NCBI RefSeq assembly: GCF_965661665.1
Contig: NZ_CBFIEO010000003.1
Span: 62,001-126,000, forward strand
Source: Cognatiyoonia sp965661665
GTDB taxonomy: Bacteria; Pseudomonadota; Alphaproteobacteria; Rhodobacterales; Rhodobacteraceae
Reading direction: 5' to 3'
DNA: 64,000 nt
The translations under genes and the position numbers were made by a program. This document shows positions 25,496 to 33,407 of the stretch, piece after piece. Below the pieces are notes generated by a model. It did not search any database, was not told where the DNA came from, and saw only the letters and a program-made list of their open reading frames with translations. The stretch's first letter is position 1, and each line of letters begins with the position of its first letter.

Positions 25496-25930
25496 ATGCC
25501 CCGGATTGCTGCCCGCGCTGTTATTCTTCAAGATGATCGTCTTTTGATCGTCAACGCTTGGAAAGGCCACACGCGGCTTTGGTGCGTGCCAGGTGGGGGT
25601 GCAGAAGACCATTCCAGCCTGCCGGAAAACCTTGCCCGTGAGGTGTTGGAAGAGACTGGGCTGACCATAGACGTTGGAGAGCCCTGCCTGGTGAATGAAT
25701 TTCACGATCCAAAGCGCGATTTCCATCAGATCGAGGTTTTCTTCCGCTGCTCCGTCATCGCGGGCGAGATTAGCGAGACCTGGCAAGACCCAGAAGGGAT
25801 CATCTCCCACCGCCGGTGGGTCACAAGGGCGGAATTGAGCGCCTTGCCCTTCAAACCCTCATCCCTCCCCTCCGTCGCCTGGGGCGGCGAAGCGGCCGCT
25901 TACGACGCGCTGGAACCCATTCAGGAATGA
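25496..25930 (+). CDS. Nudix hydrolase
   Basis: A 144-residue Nudix protein. The Nudix box is GGGAEDHSSLPENLAREVLEETGL (about residues 35-58). The catalytic REVLEETG is intact, but the upstream conserved Glu of the GX5E segment is replaced by Ser. The family hydrolyses nucleoside diphosphate-linked compounds; the substrate cannot be inferred. It overlaps the end of the convergent DMT transporter gene by ten bases. Confidence 0.88.
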   Translation: MPRIAARAVILQDDRLLIVNAWKGHTRLWCVPGGGAEDHSSLPENLAREVLEETGLTIDVGEPCLVNEFHDPKRDFHQIEVFFRCSVIAGEISETWQDPEGIISHRRWVTRAELSALPFKPSSLPSVAWGGEAAAYDALEPIQE

Positions 25931-26766
25931 ACGGAGCGCGGCTTGATAAGTGACAAGCCAATCCCACCCAACACCAACGCCCCCGCGATCAAAAGGCGGG
26001 ATGTGAGCGGCTCAGCGAGCAGAATCACCCCTGCCACCACCGCGATCACCGGCACGCTCAACTGCGCTACAGCCGCCACAGTCGTCGAAAGCTGCGGCAC
26101 CACTCGGTACCAGAGCGCATAACCAAGGCCAGAGGTGATGGCACCAGAGATGACAGCAGCGACAGCGCCGCCAAACGTCACGCCGCTCGACCCCGCCAAA
26201 ACCCAGACAATTGCCACCACAGGTAAGCACAACAGGAAATTCGCGGCACTGGCGGACAGCGGGTCAGAGGCTTTCTGCCCGATCAACGTGTAGGCAGCCC
26301 ATCCGAGCCCCGCAATAGCCATAACAAAAGCACTCGCCCCGTGTATCGGCGCGGACCCACCGGGCCGCAACAGGATGGTGAGACCTACCAAAGCAACCCC
26401 TGCCCCGATCCAGCGCATCATTGGGATCACGTCGCGGCGCGCGACCGCGAAAGCAAACATCGCCACTTGCATTACACCAAATAGGATCAACGCCCCCAGC
26501 CCCGCATCAAGCTGCAAATAGGCCGATGAAAATCCCACCATATAAGTAGCCAGCGCAACGGCCCCTGCCCAACTGCGCGGGCTTTTCACGGGTGGCTTCT
26601 CTTCGTGTCCTATAACCAATGCGGCCAAAATCGCTGCCCCTGCCGCGACACGCAACGCGGCAAAGGCAAAGGGATCCATGCCATAGGTGAAAACCCCGAT
26701 CCGGCTCAAAACCGAATTGCTGGCAAAGGCGATCATCACCACGGTGGTCAGGAACAGCAGTCTCAT
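25921..26766 (-). CDS. DMT-family (EamA) transporter
   Basis: A 281-residue protein with ten hydrophobic segments arranged as two EamA repeats (LFLTTVVMIAFASNSVLSRIGV; the second begins near GASAFVMAIAGLGWAAYTLIGQKASD). Family members export metabolites such as amino acids; the substrate is unknown. ATG 26766 starts at the first membrane helix; the frame remains open to 26820 and adds a basic stretch that is less family-like. It is followed upstream on the same strand by the amidinotransferase gene. Confidence 0.85.
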   Translation of the reverse strand: MRLLFLTTVVMIAFASNSVLSRIGVFTYGMDPFAFAALRVAAGAAILAALVIGHEEKPPVKSPRSWAGAVALATYMVGFSSAYLQLDAGLGALILFGVMQVAMFAFAVARRDVIPMMRWIGAGVALVGLTILLRPGGSAPIHGASAFVMAIAGLGWAAYTLIGQKASDPLSASAANFLLCLPVVAIVWVLAGSSGVTFGGAVAAVISGAITSGLGYALWYRVVPQLSTTVAAVAQLSVPVIAVVAGVILLAEPLTSRLLIAGALVLGGIGLSLIKPRSVHS

Positions 26767-26833
26767 ACCACCGCCCTGACGGGGCCGCCGCCCAAAGGCA
26801 AGCAAAACCCGCAGGCTCACAGGTGTTTGAAGG

Positions 26834-27946
26834 TTAGCTCAAGTTCGGGAAGTAGTCTTCGCACTTGCCTTCGCGGTAGACGTCTGCGGTACAGCAATGC
26901 AGACCACCGCCAAAGGCGTAGGCGTCGCGCAAGTCCACTTCGACCACTTCCATGCCAAGCTTGTCCATCTGTTCGGCCTGATAAACTTCTGACTTCTCCA
27001 CACAGACGGTTTTGGGGTCGAGCACCAGCACATTCATGCTGAGCCAAACGCTGGAATAGCAGAGCGGTGGCGGCGAATTGTGCGCTGGATTGGCCGCATC
27101 CACAATTTCCCATCCGTTCTTTTCGAACATCACGCGCTGATCATCGGGCAATCTGCGGTGTGGATTGTTCAAAATCAAACCTGGGCGCAAGGGCGTGAAA
27201 GTCGCGTCAATGTGAATCGGATAGGGATCGCCAGGAAAGTTGACCGTATGAACGCGATGCTCTGGGAAGTGGCGGGCCAGCCATTCGATCCCCTTCAAGT
27301 TCGTGGTGAACCCGTGCTGGACCACAAGATCGCGTCCAAACCGCAGCACATCGGCCGCATCAAAAAGCGGCTCTTCCTCGGTCGTGACAAAGAACTTCTC
27401 CGCCGCCCATTCCAGACGCTTAGCGACGCCGATTTTATCACTCAGATAATCAGGATGATAATCCGCATCCGTCAGCCGCGGCTTTGGCGCGCTTTCGTGG
27501 CGGAAATTCGGATCTTCGTTGAAATACTGCTGCATCAGCGGGCGGTAATTGAGATACTCAAACCACCGGCAACGATAAGACATCGTGGCTTCCAACATCT
27601 CCGACCCAACGGTCAAAAGCACGTCGCGCGGGGGCATACAGCCAAACTGACTTTCGGTGTTGAAATCGGGCGTGGTCGCAGGCAGCGAATGGTCGATCGG
27701 TGTCGGACGATCAACGCGGATACCGCGGGCCTCTAGCTGGCGCGCAAAGTTGTCGAGCAGCTCATTCGCGTGGTCGATCGTCTCTTGCGGACGGCGACCC
27801 CATTGGCCGCGCATGTCACTGTCTTCAGGAACCTTGGCGTCCAGCGCAGGCTCTTCCGGCGGGATGTGACAATCATCCGCACGCCCAACAATCACGTGCT
27901 TGAGCGGGTCCCATTCGTTCCACGAATTGACAACAGTTTTGGTCAT
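26834..27946 (-). CDS. Glycine/inosamine amidinotransferase-family enzyme
   Basis: A 370-residue member of the arginine:glycine amidinotransferase family (GME superfamily). MTKTVVNSWNEWDPLKHVIVGRADDC is the typical N-terminus. The catalytic residues appear as Asp in LFDAADVLRFG, His in YPIHIDATFTPLRPG, and Cys in GGGLHCCTADV near the C-terminus. The family moves the amidino group of arginine to an amine acceptor such as glycine, lysine or an aminocyclitol. The acceptor is unknown here. The DMT transporter gene 67 bases downstream on the same strand could export the product, which is inference. Confidence 0.85.
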   Translation of the reverse strand: MTKTVVNSWNEWDPLKHVIVGRADDCHIPPEEPALDAKVPEDSDMRGQWGRRPQETIDHANELLDNFARQLEARGIRVDRPTPIDHSLPATTPDFNTESQFGCMPPRDVLLTVGSEMLEATMSYRCRWFEYLNYRPLMQQYFNEDPNFRHESAPKPRLTDADYHPDYLSDKIGVAKRLEWAAEKFFVTTEEEPLFDAADVLRFGRDLVVQHGFTTNLKGIEWLARHFPEHRVHTVNFPGDPYPIHIDATFTPLRPGLILNNPHRRLPDDQRVMFEKNGWEIVDAANPAHNSPPPLCYSSVWLSMNVLVLDPKTVCVEKSEVYQAEQMDKLGMEVVEVDLRDAYAFGGGLHCCTADVYREGKCEDYFPNLS

Positions 27947-28210
27947 TTGATCGTCTCCCGTATCCGTCGAAAGACGGCTACGTGCCCTCGCAGACCGCTG
28001 CAAGCGCAAGAACGACCTTAAACGTCGGTCAGCGGCTCAAATCGGCCTTTGCGTGCGTAGATTTTCTGGGAAAAACGCTGGGTCCGAGGGGCGGACAATG
28101 GGCGAAATGTCATCATGCTCAAAGACCATCCCTCTGATCGCGCAGCGCAAAACTTGTGCCAAAGCCGCTTTTTCGGACAAAATGACCCTATTCCAACCAG
28201 GGAGGATAAG

Positions 28211-28526
28211 ATGCCAAAGTATCTATTTGTCTACCATGGGGGCGGAATACCCGAGTCCCCAGAAGAAGGTGAAAAAGCGATGGCGGCTTGGGGAGTCTGG
28301 TATGAAGGCGTGGAAGCAGCGGCCGTTGATCCCGGTGCACCGGTGGGACAATCCCATACCATTTCAAAGGATGGCCATGTCGAAAACAGCGGGGCCAACC
28401 CGATCTCAGGCTACACGATCATTAAAGCCGCAAATTATGAAGAGGCCTGCGGCCATGCAGCCAAAAAATCCAATGGTCTTGGATGGGTCTGGGTCCGTTG
28501 AAGTTGCTGAGATGATGGAAATGTAG
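28211..28526 (+). pseudogene. YCII-related protein gene with a frameshift at an A6 run
   Basis: The frame from ATG 28211 (ribosome site GGAGGATAAG) encodes a YCII/DGPF-like domain: KYLFVYHGGGIPESPEEGEKAMAAWGVWYEGV ... SGYTIIKAANYEEACGHAA. It then ends early as KKSNGLGWVWVR at 28501. Family members end with PMV...GGSVEVAEMMEM-like residues. Exactly that tail (NPMVLDGSGSVEVAEMMEM, stop 28524-28526) is in the next frame. Removing one A from the six at 28463-28468 restores the protein. It could be a true frameshift, phase variation, or a homopolymer sequencing error. It is stand-alone, with no linked sigma-factor gene. Confidence 0.75.
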
Positions 28527-28722
28527 GACGCTACGGCGGCATTCGACACTTTCGATTCGCCGCCGCGACATCCACGCACGATGCCTGAGAAAACTGGGCA
28601 GTGCCTTGACTGAACGTCTTTGTGAGGCGCTCCCCTCAGCCGACGCGGGCAATAGGCGAGACGCGGTTGAGCAAAAGGACTCCGCACCAGCGATGCCGGT
28701 CTGCGCACCAGCTACGTTTCAG

Positions 28723-28929
28723 TTATTTTGCGTCGGCGACCAGTTTGTCGGAGTAGCTTGGGATGTCCGCGCGAGTGATACCAACTTGGGCCAACTCACG
28801 ATCGGACATGGCATGCAGCGCGCTCAACATACGGCCACGGATGAGTGCCGCAGAAAGGGAGGCAAAACCGTCTTTGACGAACTGGAAAAAGGAAGGGGCG
28901 AGCGGTTGAGTAGAAACAAATGATGCCAT
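28723..28929 (-). CDS. DUF1127 small protein
   Basis: A 68-residue protein ending in a DUF1127 (YjiS-like) motif: LHAMSDRELAQVGITRADIP. Small DUF1127 proteins of alphaproteobacteria affect RNA turnover and phosphate or carbon responses, with the conserved motif as an RNA-binding element in some. AGGACCCGACCG precedes the start. It is monocistronic, convergent with the YCII gene. The next 287 bases (to groEL) hold two hairpins near 29096-29217 and no gene. Confidence 0.85.
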   Translation of the reverse strand: MASFVSTQPLAPSFFQFVKDGFASLSAALIRGRMLSALHAMSDRELAQVGITRADIPSYSDKLVADAK

Positions 28930-29095
28930 CGGTCGGGTCCTTTCTAGGACAAAATTGAACGCTTTTCTTGCTCATTCAATTATGCAGCACCCCCACCAAT
29001 GACAAACATGCTGACCGAAACCCCGTTATGCGCTGAGCGCATGGAAGGTCTATTTAAATAAGGATTTCCGCTTTATAACCAAAATGCCTTGTGAC

Positions 29096-29117
29096 AAAGG
29101 GGCCCGTGGGCCCCTTT
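29096..29117 (-). terminator. 10-bp hairpin downstream of groEL
   Basis: AAAGGGGCCC (29096-29105), GT, GGGCCCCTTT (29108-29117) is a perfect palindrome with a tight loop, about 100 bases after the groEL stop on the minus strand. It probably ends the groESL transcript together with the hairpin at 29186-29217. No long T-run follows. Confidence 0.55.
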
Positions 29118-29185
29118 GCACTGCCGCTTGTCGGCAGAATTCGCTTCGAGTTCTCGGCATTCCAGCGAAACGCCTGCCACCCGAT

Positions 29186-29217
29186 AATTGCGTTTGGGCA
29201 AAGCCCAAGCCGCAATT
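29186..29217 (-). terminator. Hairpin immediately after the groEL stop codon
   Basis: An interrupted stem lies directly next to the groEL stop (29217-29219): AATTGCG (29186-29192) with CGCAATT (29211-29217), and inside it TTGGGC (29194-29199) with GCCCAA (29203-29208), loop AAA. It may stabilise the 3' end of the mRNA or contribute to termination. Confidence 0.5.
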
Positions 29218-30854
29218 TACATCATGCCGCCCATGCCGCCCATGTCGGGCATTGCAGGTGCTGCACCTTCTTTGGCTGGCTTGTCTGCAACCATCGCTTC
29301 GGTTGTGATCAACAGACCAGCGACGGAAGAGGCGTCTTGCAGTGCTGTGCGCACAACTTTCGCAGGGTCGATCACGCCGAACTTGAACATGTCGCCATAT
29401 TCTTCTGTCTGCGCGTTGAACCCGAAGGCCGCGTCGCTGTTTTCACGGATCTTGCCCGCAACCACAGCCCCATCGACGCCGGAGTTCTCAGCGATCTGAC
29501 GCAATGGTGCTTCGATCGCCCGACGTACGATATTGATGCCAACAGTCTGGTCGGAGTTTGCACCTTCCATACCGTCAAGTGCCTTTGCACCTTGAACCAG
29601 TGCAACACCACCGCCCACAACAACGCCTTCTTGCACAGCAGCGCGTGTTGCGTTCAGGGCGTCATCAACGCGGTCCTTGCGCTCCTTCACTTCGATCTCG
29701 GACATACCGCCAACGCGGATCACTGCGACACCGCCTGCGAGTTTCGCAACACGCTCTTGCAGCTTTTCGCGGTCGTAGTCGGATGTTGTCTCTTCTACCT
29801 GAGTGCGGATCTGAGCAACACGTGCTTCGATCTCTGCCTTGTCGCCAGCACCGTCAACAATTGTTGTTTCGTCTTTGGTGATGTTCACGCGCTTGGCGGA
29901 GCCCAGCATGTCGACAGTCACGGACTCAAGCTTCATGCCGAGGTCTTCGGAGATAACCTGACCACCTGTTAGGATCGCGATGTCCTGCAGCATGGCTTTA
30001 CGACGGTCACCGAAGCCTGGTGCCTTCACAGCAGCGATCTTCAGACCACCGCGCAGCTTGTTGACAACCAGTGTTGCCAGCGCTTCGCCTTCAACATCTT
30101 CAGCGATGATGAGGAGCGGCTTTCCGGACTGGATCACGGACTCAAGCAGTGGAACCATTGGCTGCAGCGAAGACAGCTTCTTCTCGTGCAGCAGGATGAG
30201 GCAGTCCTCAAGCTCTGCTGTCATCTTGTCGGAGTTGGTGACAAAATATGGGGACAGGTAGCCGCGATCGAACTGCATGCCTTCTACAACGTCAGTCTCT
30301 GTCTCAAGACCCTTGTTCTCTTCAACAGTGATGACGCCTTCGTTGCCAACCTTCTGCATCGCATCTGCGATCTGGCGGCCAATTTCAGCTTCACCGTTGG
30401 CAGAAATTGTACCAACCTGCGCAACTTCGTCGCTGTCAGAAACAGGACGCGCAGCCGCTTTGATGGCTTCAACAACAGCAGCAGTTGCCATGTCGATGCC
30501 GCGCTTGAGGTCCATTGGGTTCATGCCAGCAGCAACAGACTTCATGCCTTCTATGACAATCGCCTGCGCCAGAACTGTTGCGGTTGTTGTACCGTCACCA
30601 GCTTCGTCGTTGGTGCGGGAAGCAACTTCCTTCACCATCTGTGCGCCCATGTTCTCGAACTTGTCTTCCAGTTCGATTTCCTTGGCAACAGAAACACCGT
30701 CTTTGGTGATGCGTGGTGCGCCGAAAGACTTGTCGAGCACAACATTGCGGCCTTTTGGGCCAAGGGTCACTTTGACAGCATTTGCCAGAGTGTTGACGCC
30801 TGTCATCATGCGCGCGCGCGCATCGGCATCAAATTTTACGTCTTTAGCAGCCAT
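29217..30854 (-). CDS. groL: Chaperonin GroEL
   Basis: A 545-residue 60-kDa chaperonin. The ATP loop is VTLGPKGRNVVLDK near residue 28, DGTTTATVLAQAI near 86, and the C-terminal tail is GGMGGMM. It forms the double-ring folding chamber with GroES. It is 43 bases after groES, in one CIRCE-controlled operon. The length is standard. Confidence 0.98.
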   Translation of the reverse strand: MAAKDVKFDADARARMMTGVNTLANAVKVTLGPKGRNVVLDKSFGAPRITKDGVSVAKEIELEDKFENMGAQMVKEVASRTNDEAGDGTTTATVLAQAIVIEGMKSVAAGMNPMDLKRGIDMATAAVVEAIKAAARPVSDSDEVAQVGTISANGEAEIGRQIADAMQKVGNEGVITVEENKGLETETDVVEGMQFDRGYLSPYFVTNSDKMTAELEDCLILLHEKKLSSLQPMVPLLESVIQSGKPLLIIAEDVEGEALATLVVNKLRGGLKIAAVKAPGFGDRRKAMLQDIAILTGGQVISEDLGMKLESVTVDMLGSAKRVNITKDETTIVDGAGDKAEIEARVAQIRTQVEETTSDYDREKLQERVAKLAGGVAVIRVGGMSEIEVKERKDRVDDALNATRAAVQEGVVVGGGVALVQGAKALDGMEGANSDQTVGINIVRRAIEAPLRQIAENSGVDGAVVAGKIRENSDAAFGFNAQTEEYGDMFKFGVIDPAKVVRTALQDASSVAGLLITTEAMVADKPAKEGAAPAMPDMGGMGGMM

Positions 30855-30897
30855 TGATTAGCTCCTTGAATTTCAAATTGTCGGGGGAAAGCAGGAC

Positions 30898-31185
30898 TTA
30901 GGACAGGATGCCCAGAATGTCGCTTTCTTTCATGATCAGAAGGTCTTCGCCATCGATCTTAACCTCTGTGCCGGACCATTTGCCGAACAGAACCTTGTCG
31001 CCAGCTTTAACGTCCATCGCGATCAGCTCACCGCTGTCTTTGCGTGCGCCTGCACCGCAGGAAACGACTTCGCCCTCAGCGGGCTTTTCTTTTGCGCTGT
31101 CAGGAATGATCAGGCCGCCAGCTGTCTTCTCGTCGCCCTCAATACGGCGGACAAGAACGCGGTCATGAAGTGGTGTAAATGCCAT
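30898..31185 (-). CDS. groS: Co-chaperonin GroES
   Basis: A 95-residue 10-kDa chaperonin: FTPLHDRVLVRRIEGDEKTAGGLIIPDSAKEKPAEGEVVSCGAG ... KVLFGKWSGTEVKIDGEDLLIMKESDILGIL. The mobile loop is residues 17-32. ATG 31185 gives the standard length, with GGAGAAAG upstream; the open frame to 31230 is leader. It lies directly downstream of a CIRCE operator and promoter. Confidence 0.98.
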   Translation of the reverse strand: MAFTPLHDRVLVRRIEGDEKTAGGLIIPDSAKEKPAEGEVVSCGAGARKDSGELIAMDVKAGDKVLFGKWSGTEVKIDGEDLLIMKESDILGILS

Positions 31186-31219
31186 TTCAGAACTTTCTCC
31201 AGTTCGAGTTTCTCTCGCG

Positions 31220-31246
31220 TTAGCACTCAACTGGGTCGAGTGATAA
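31220..31246 (-). promoter_or_regulatory. CIRCE operator for groESL
   Basis: TTAGCACTC (31220-31228), nine bases, GAGTGATAA (31238-31246). This is the HrcA-binding inverted repeat TTAGCACTC-N9-GAGTGCTAA with one mismatch (A for C). It lies 35 bases before the groES start, in the transcribed leader, so the operon should be repressed by HrcA and induced by heat. Confidence 0.95.
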
Positions 31247-31253
31247 CGGACGT

Positions 31254-31282
31254 GACATAGGCAAGTCGACAGAGCGAGTCAA
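31254..31282 (-). promoter_or_regulatory. Sigma-70-type promoter of groESL
   Basis: Reading the minus strand: TTGACT (complement of 31277-31282), a 17-base spacer, and TATGTC (complement of 31254-31259), ending seven bases before the CIRCE element. Spacing is ideal and the -35 box is five of six. The site is predicted from sequence only. Confidence 0.65.
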
Positions 31283-31475
31283 CGGATGCGACCGAGAAAA
31301 ATTAATCTGTCGTTTATCCTCACGCCCCCAAATGCGACATCACAACGAATTGCACAATAGACTGCGATGCAGTTAATCCGAATTAAACAACAACGGACAC
31401 CTTATGCGTTTCGCAATCACGCTTTTCTTCACCCTTCGGACCACGCAGCTTGCTGCACTCTGCACCGGCGGCAAA

Positions 31476-32138
31476 CTAAACGTCCGCCCAGTCGGCAAGG
31501 CCCTTCTTGCCCTTCGCTGTCAGCCCGTAAATGCCCCGCTTCACCCGCTTAAACCAGCCATAGTGGTCCGCCGCCATGATACGTGTGGCATCCGGTACTT
31601 CCGCCCATTCTGCAACCGTTGATCCCTTCGATGGACCATGCACCGCCAAGAACCGCGCGCATTTCAACGCATCTTGGCGGTAACCGGTCACGATCCCGTG
31701 CCGCGTTGCGCCACCTTCGTTCGGATCACCATCAAGCCGCGCAAAGGCTTTCAACAGCCGCGCTTGCTTCTTCTTTGACTTGCGCGGGCGATAGGGTTCG
31801 GGATTGGCATGCACCTCCACATACCCATCCCTCAACCGCACGGTCATCACCCCCAACCCAACGCGCCGCGCGAGCTTCACATTGTCCTTCAACGCCCGGT
31901 CGCCCGCCTTCGACGCACCCTTGGGGACGGCGACATAGACCAGATCAGTGACGTTGAGCCGTTCAATCCCTTGATGGAAAAGCGACAACGAAAAACCCTT
32001 TTTCAACTCAACAATAACCGGCGCCTCATCCCCGCGCACCGCCATCACATCCGCAGCCCCCACCTCACCCTTCACCTCATACCCTTGGCGGGTAAGGTAC
32101 GCCTTGATCGGCGGATATAGGTCAGCTTCGCGTGCCAT
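31476..32138 (-). CDS. DUF2161 putative PD-(D/E)XK-type phosphodiesterase
   Basis: A 220-residue protein. YPPIKAYLTRQGYEVKGEVGAADVMAVRGDEAPVIVELKK (residues 8-47) is the PD-(D/E)XK nuclease-like core, with Asp in ADVMAV and Glu-x-Lys in VELKK. The C-terminus (DALKCARFLAVHGPSKGSTVAEWAEVPDATRIMAADHYGWFKRVKRGIYGLT) looks like a winged-helix. NCBI-style annotation calls it DUF2161 family putative PD-(D/E)XK-type phosphodiesterase. No partner methylase or helicase is nearby, so a restriction role is not supported. Confidence 0.85.
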   Translation of the reverse strand: MAREADLYPPIKAYLTRQGYEVKGEVGAADVMAVRGDEAPVIVELKKGFSLSLFHQGIERLNVTDLVYVAVPKGASKAGDRALKDNVKLARRVGLGVMTVRLRDGYVEVHANPEPYRPRKSKKKQARLLKAFARLDGDPNEGGATRHGIVTGYRQDALKCARFLAVHGPSKGSTVAEWAEVPDATRIMAADHYGWFKRVKRGIYGLTAKGKKGLADWADV

Positions 32139-32275
32139 ATCGTACTTAAATCCCCCTCATATTTTCAATGTCAAACCGAAATTCAGACCCTTCAATCCTA
32201 CTCGTCTTCGCAGAACACATCCTACTTAGACCGCGCCAAAGTATTACCACCCAACGGGGTGACACCGAAGTCCAG

Positions 32276-32294
32276 CGCCCCTATATGGGGCGCG
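32276..32294 (+). repeat. 7-bp hairpin in the ppaC leader
   Basis: GCGCCCC (32276-32282), loop TATAT, GGGGCGC (32288-32294), followed by GACTTTTG. It ends 27 bases before the ppaC start. It could be a weak terminator of upstream transcription or a 5' leader element. Confidence 0.4.
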
Positions 32295-32321
32295 ACTTTT
32301 GAATTTGAGGATTCTTCCGCG

Positions 32322-33239
32322 ATGACCACGCTCGTATTCGGCCATAAAGCCCCTGACACCGACAGCCTCGGCTCGGCCCTGATTTGGGGCTGGTATCTGA
32401 ACCACACAGGAACCGATGCGAAAGCGGTGCTGTTGGGCACGCCCAACACAGAGGCCGCGTTCGTCGCAGAGCGGTGGGGCTTTGCACAGCCGGAGATTAT
32501 CGCGGATGTGGCCGACGATCAGCCGTGCGTGATCGTTGACACCAACAACCCAGCGGAACTGCCTGCCAACATCAACGGCGCGAGCGTGCAAGCGATCATC
32601 GACCACCATAAACTGGTCGGCGGGTTGGAGACGAAAGGCCCGATCAGTATCACAGTCCGCCCCCTCGCCTGCACCGCAACCATTATGCACGACTTGATGG
32701 GCCACACAGCCGCCGAGATGCCAGATGCGGTCAAGGGCCTCACGCTGTCTTGCATCCTGTCCGACACGTTGGAATTCCGCTCCCCAACCACAACAGACAC
32801 TGACAAAGCCCTTGCCGAAAAGCTGGCGGCCGACCTCGGTCTCGACCTCAGCGCCTATGCGGGTGAGATGTTCGAGGCGAAATCCGATGTCTCCGCCTTC
32901 TCCGATGCGGAGCTTTTGCGCATGGACAGCAAGGAATACGCCGTTGGCGACACGAAATTCCGTGTCTCCGTTCTGGAAACTACAGCGCCCAAAATCGTAC
33001 TCGATCGCAAGGATAGCCTGATGGCGACGATGAGTGATGTTGCGTCAGAGGATGGCGTCGACCAAGTTCTGCTCTTCGTGGTCGACATCTTGAATGAAGA
33101 AGCGACGCTGCTGGTGCCAAACGATCTGGTGAAATCCGTGGCGGAGCAGAGCTTTGACGCAACCGTCAGTGGTGATACCGTGGTTCTGCCTGGCATCATG
33201 AGCCGCAAGAAACAGATCATCCCGAAACTCAAAGTCTGA
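32322..33239 (+). CDS. ppaC: Manganese-dependent inorganic pyrophosphatase (family II)
   Basis: A 305-residue DHH-family enzyme. The metal motifs are FGHKAPDTDSLGSA (His8, Asp12, Asp14), VIVDTNNP, and the DHH motif in IIDHHKLVGG near residue 92. The C-terminal DHHA2 substrate domain ends in SRKKQIIPKLKV. It drives biosynthesis by removing PPi. ATG 32322 gives the usual length; the longer frame begins inside the leader hairpin. Confidence 0.95.
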   Translation: MTTLVFGHKAPDTDSLGSALIWGWYLNHTGTDAKAVLLGTPNTEAAFVAERWGFAQPEIIADVADDQPCVIVDTNNPAELPANINGASVQAIIDHHKLVGGLETKGPISITVRPLACTATIMHDLMGHTAAEMPDAVKGLTLSCILSDTLEFRSPTTTDTDKALAEKLAADLGLDLSAYAGEMFEAKSDVSAFSDAELLRMDSKEYAVGDTKFRVSVLETTAPKIVLDRKDSLMATMSDVASEDGVDQVLLFVVDILNEEATLLVPNDLVKSVAEQSFDATVSGDTVVLPGIMSRKKQIIPKLKV

Positions 33240-33334
33240 CCCAACGGAACGGCGGGTGGGGCGCATTGGCAGGGCCAATTGCGCCGGTTCCGCCGGACCC
33301 AGACTTGTCCAAAGCGCCGCCGCCCCATAGTCAT

Positions 33335-33377
33335 GTGTACATACGCCCTGTGTACAGGCTGTGTACGCACGGTGTAC
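33335..33377. promoter_or_regulatory. Four phased GTGTAC repeats upstream of the HAD gene
   Basis: GTGTAC occurs at 33335, 33350, 33361 and 33372, steps of 15, 11 and 11 bases. The last three are on the same face of the helix. Each contains the GTAC palindrome. They end 30 bases before the ATG at 33408. This looks like an array of binding sites for a regulator; none is identified. Confidence 0.5.
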
Positions 33378-33407
33378 GTGAAAAACATGGCAAAGAGGCC
33401 CGCACCC

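Noticed and set aside
29091..29972. 293-codon plus-strand open frame opposite groEL
   Set aside because: It is rich in Cys and His with no domain pattern and lies antisense to groEL.
31476..32138. A restriction or defence nuclease (PD-(D/E)XK core)
   Set aside because: It is a stand-alone DUF2161 protein with no methylase, helicase or other defence gene beside it.
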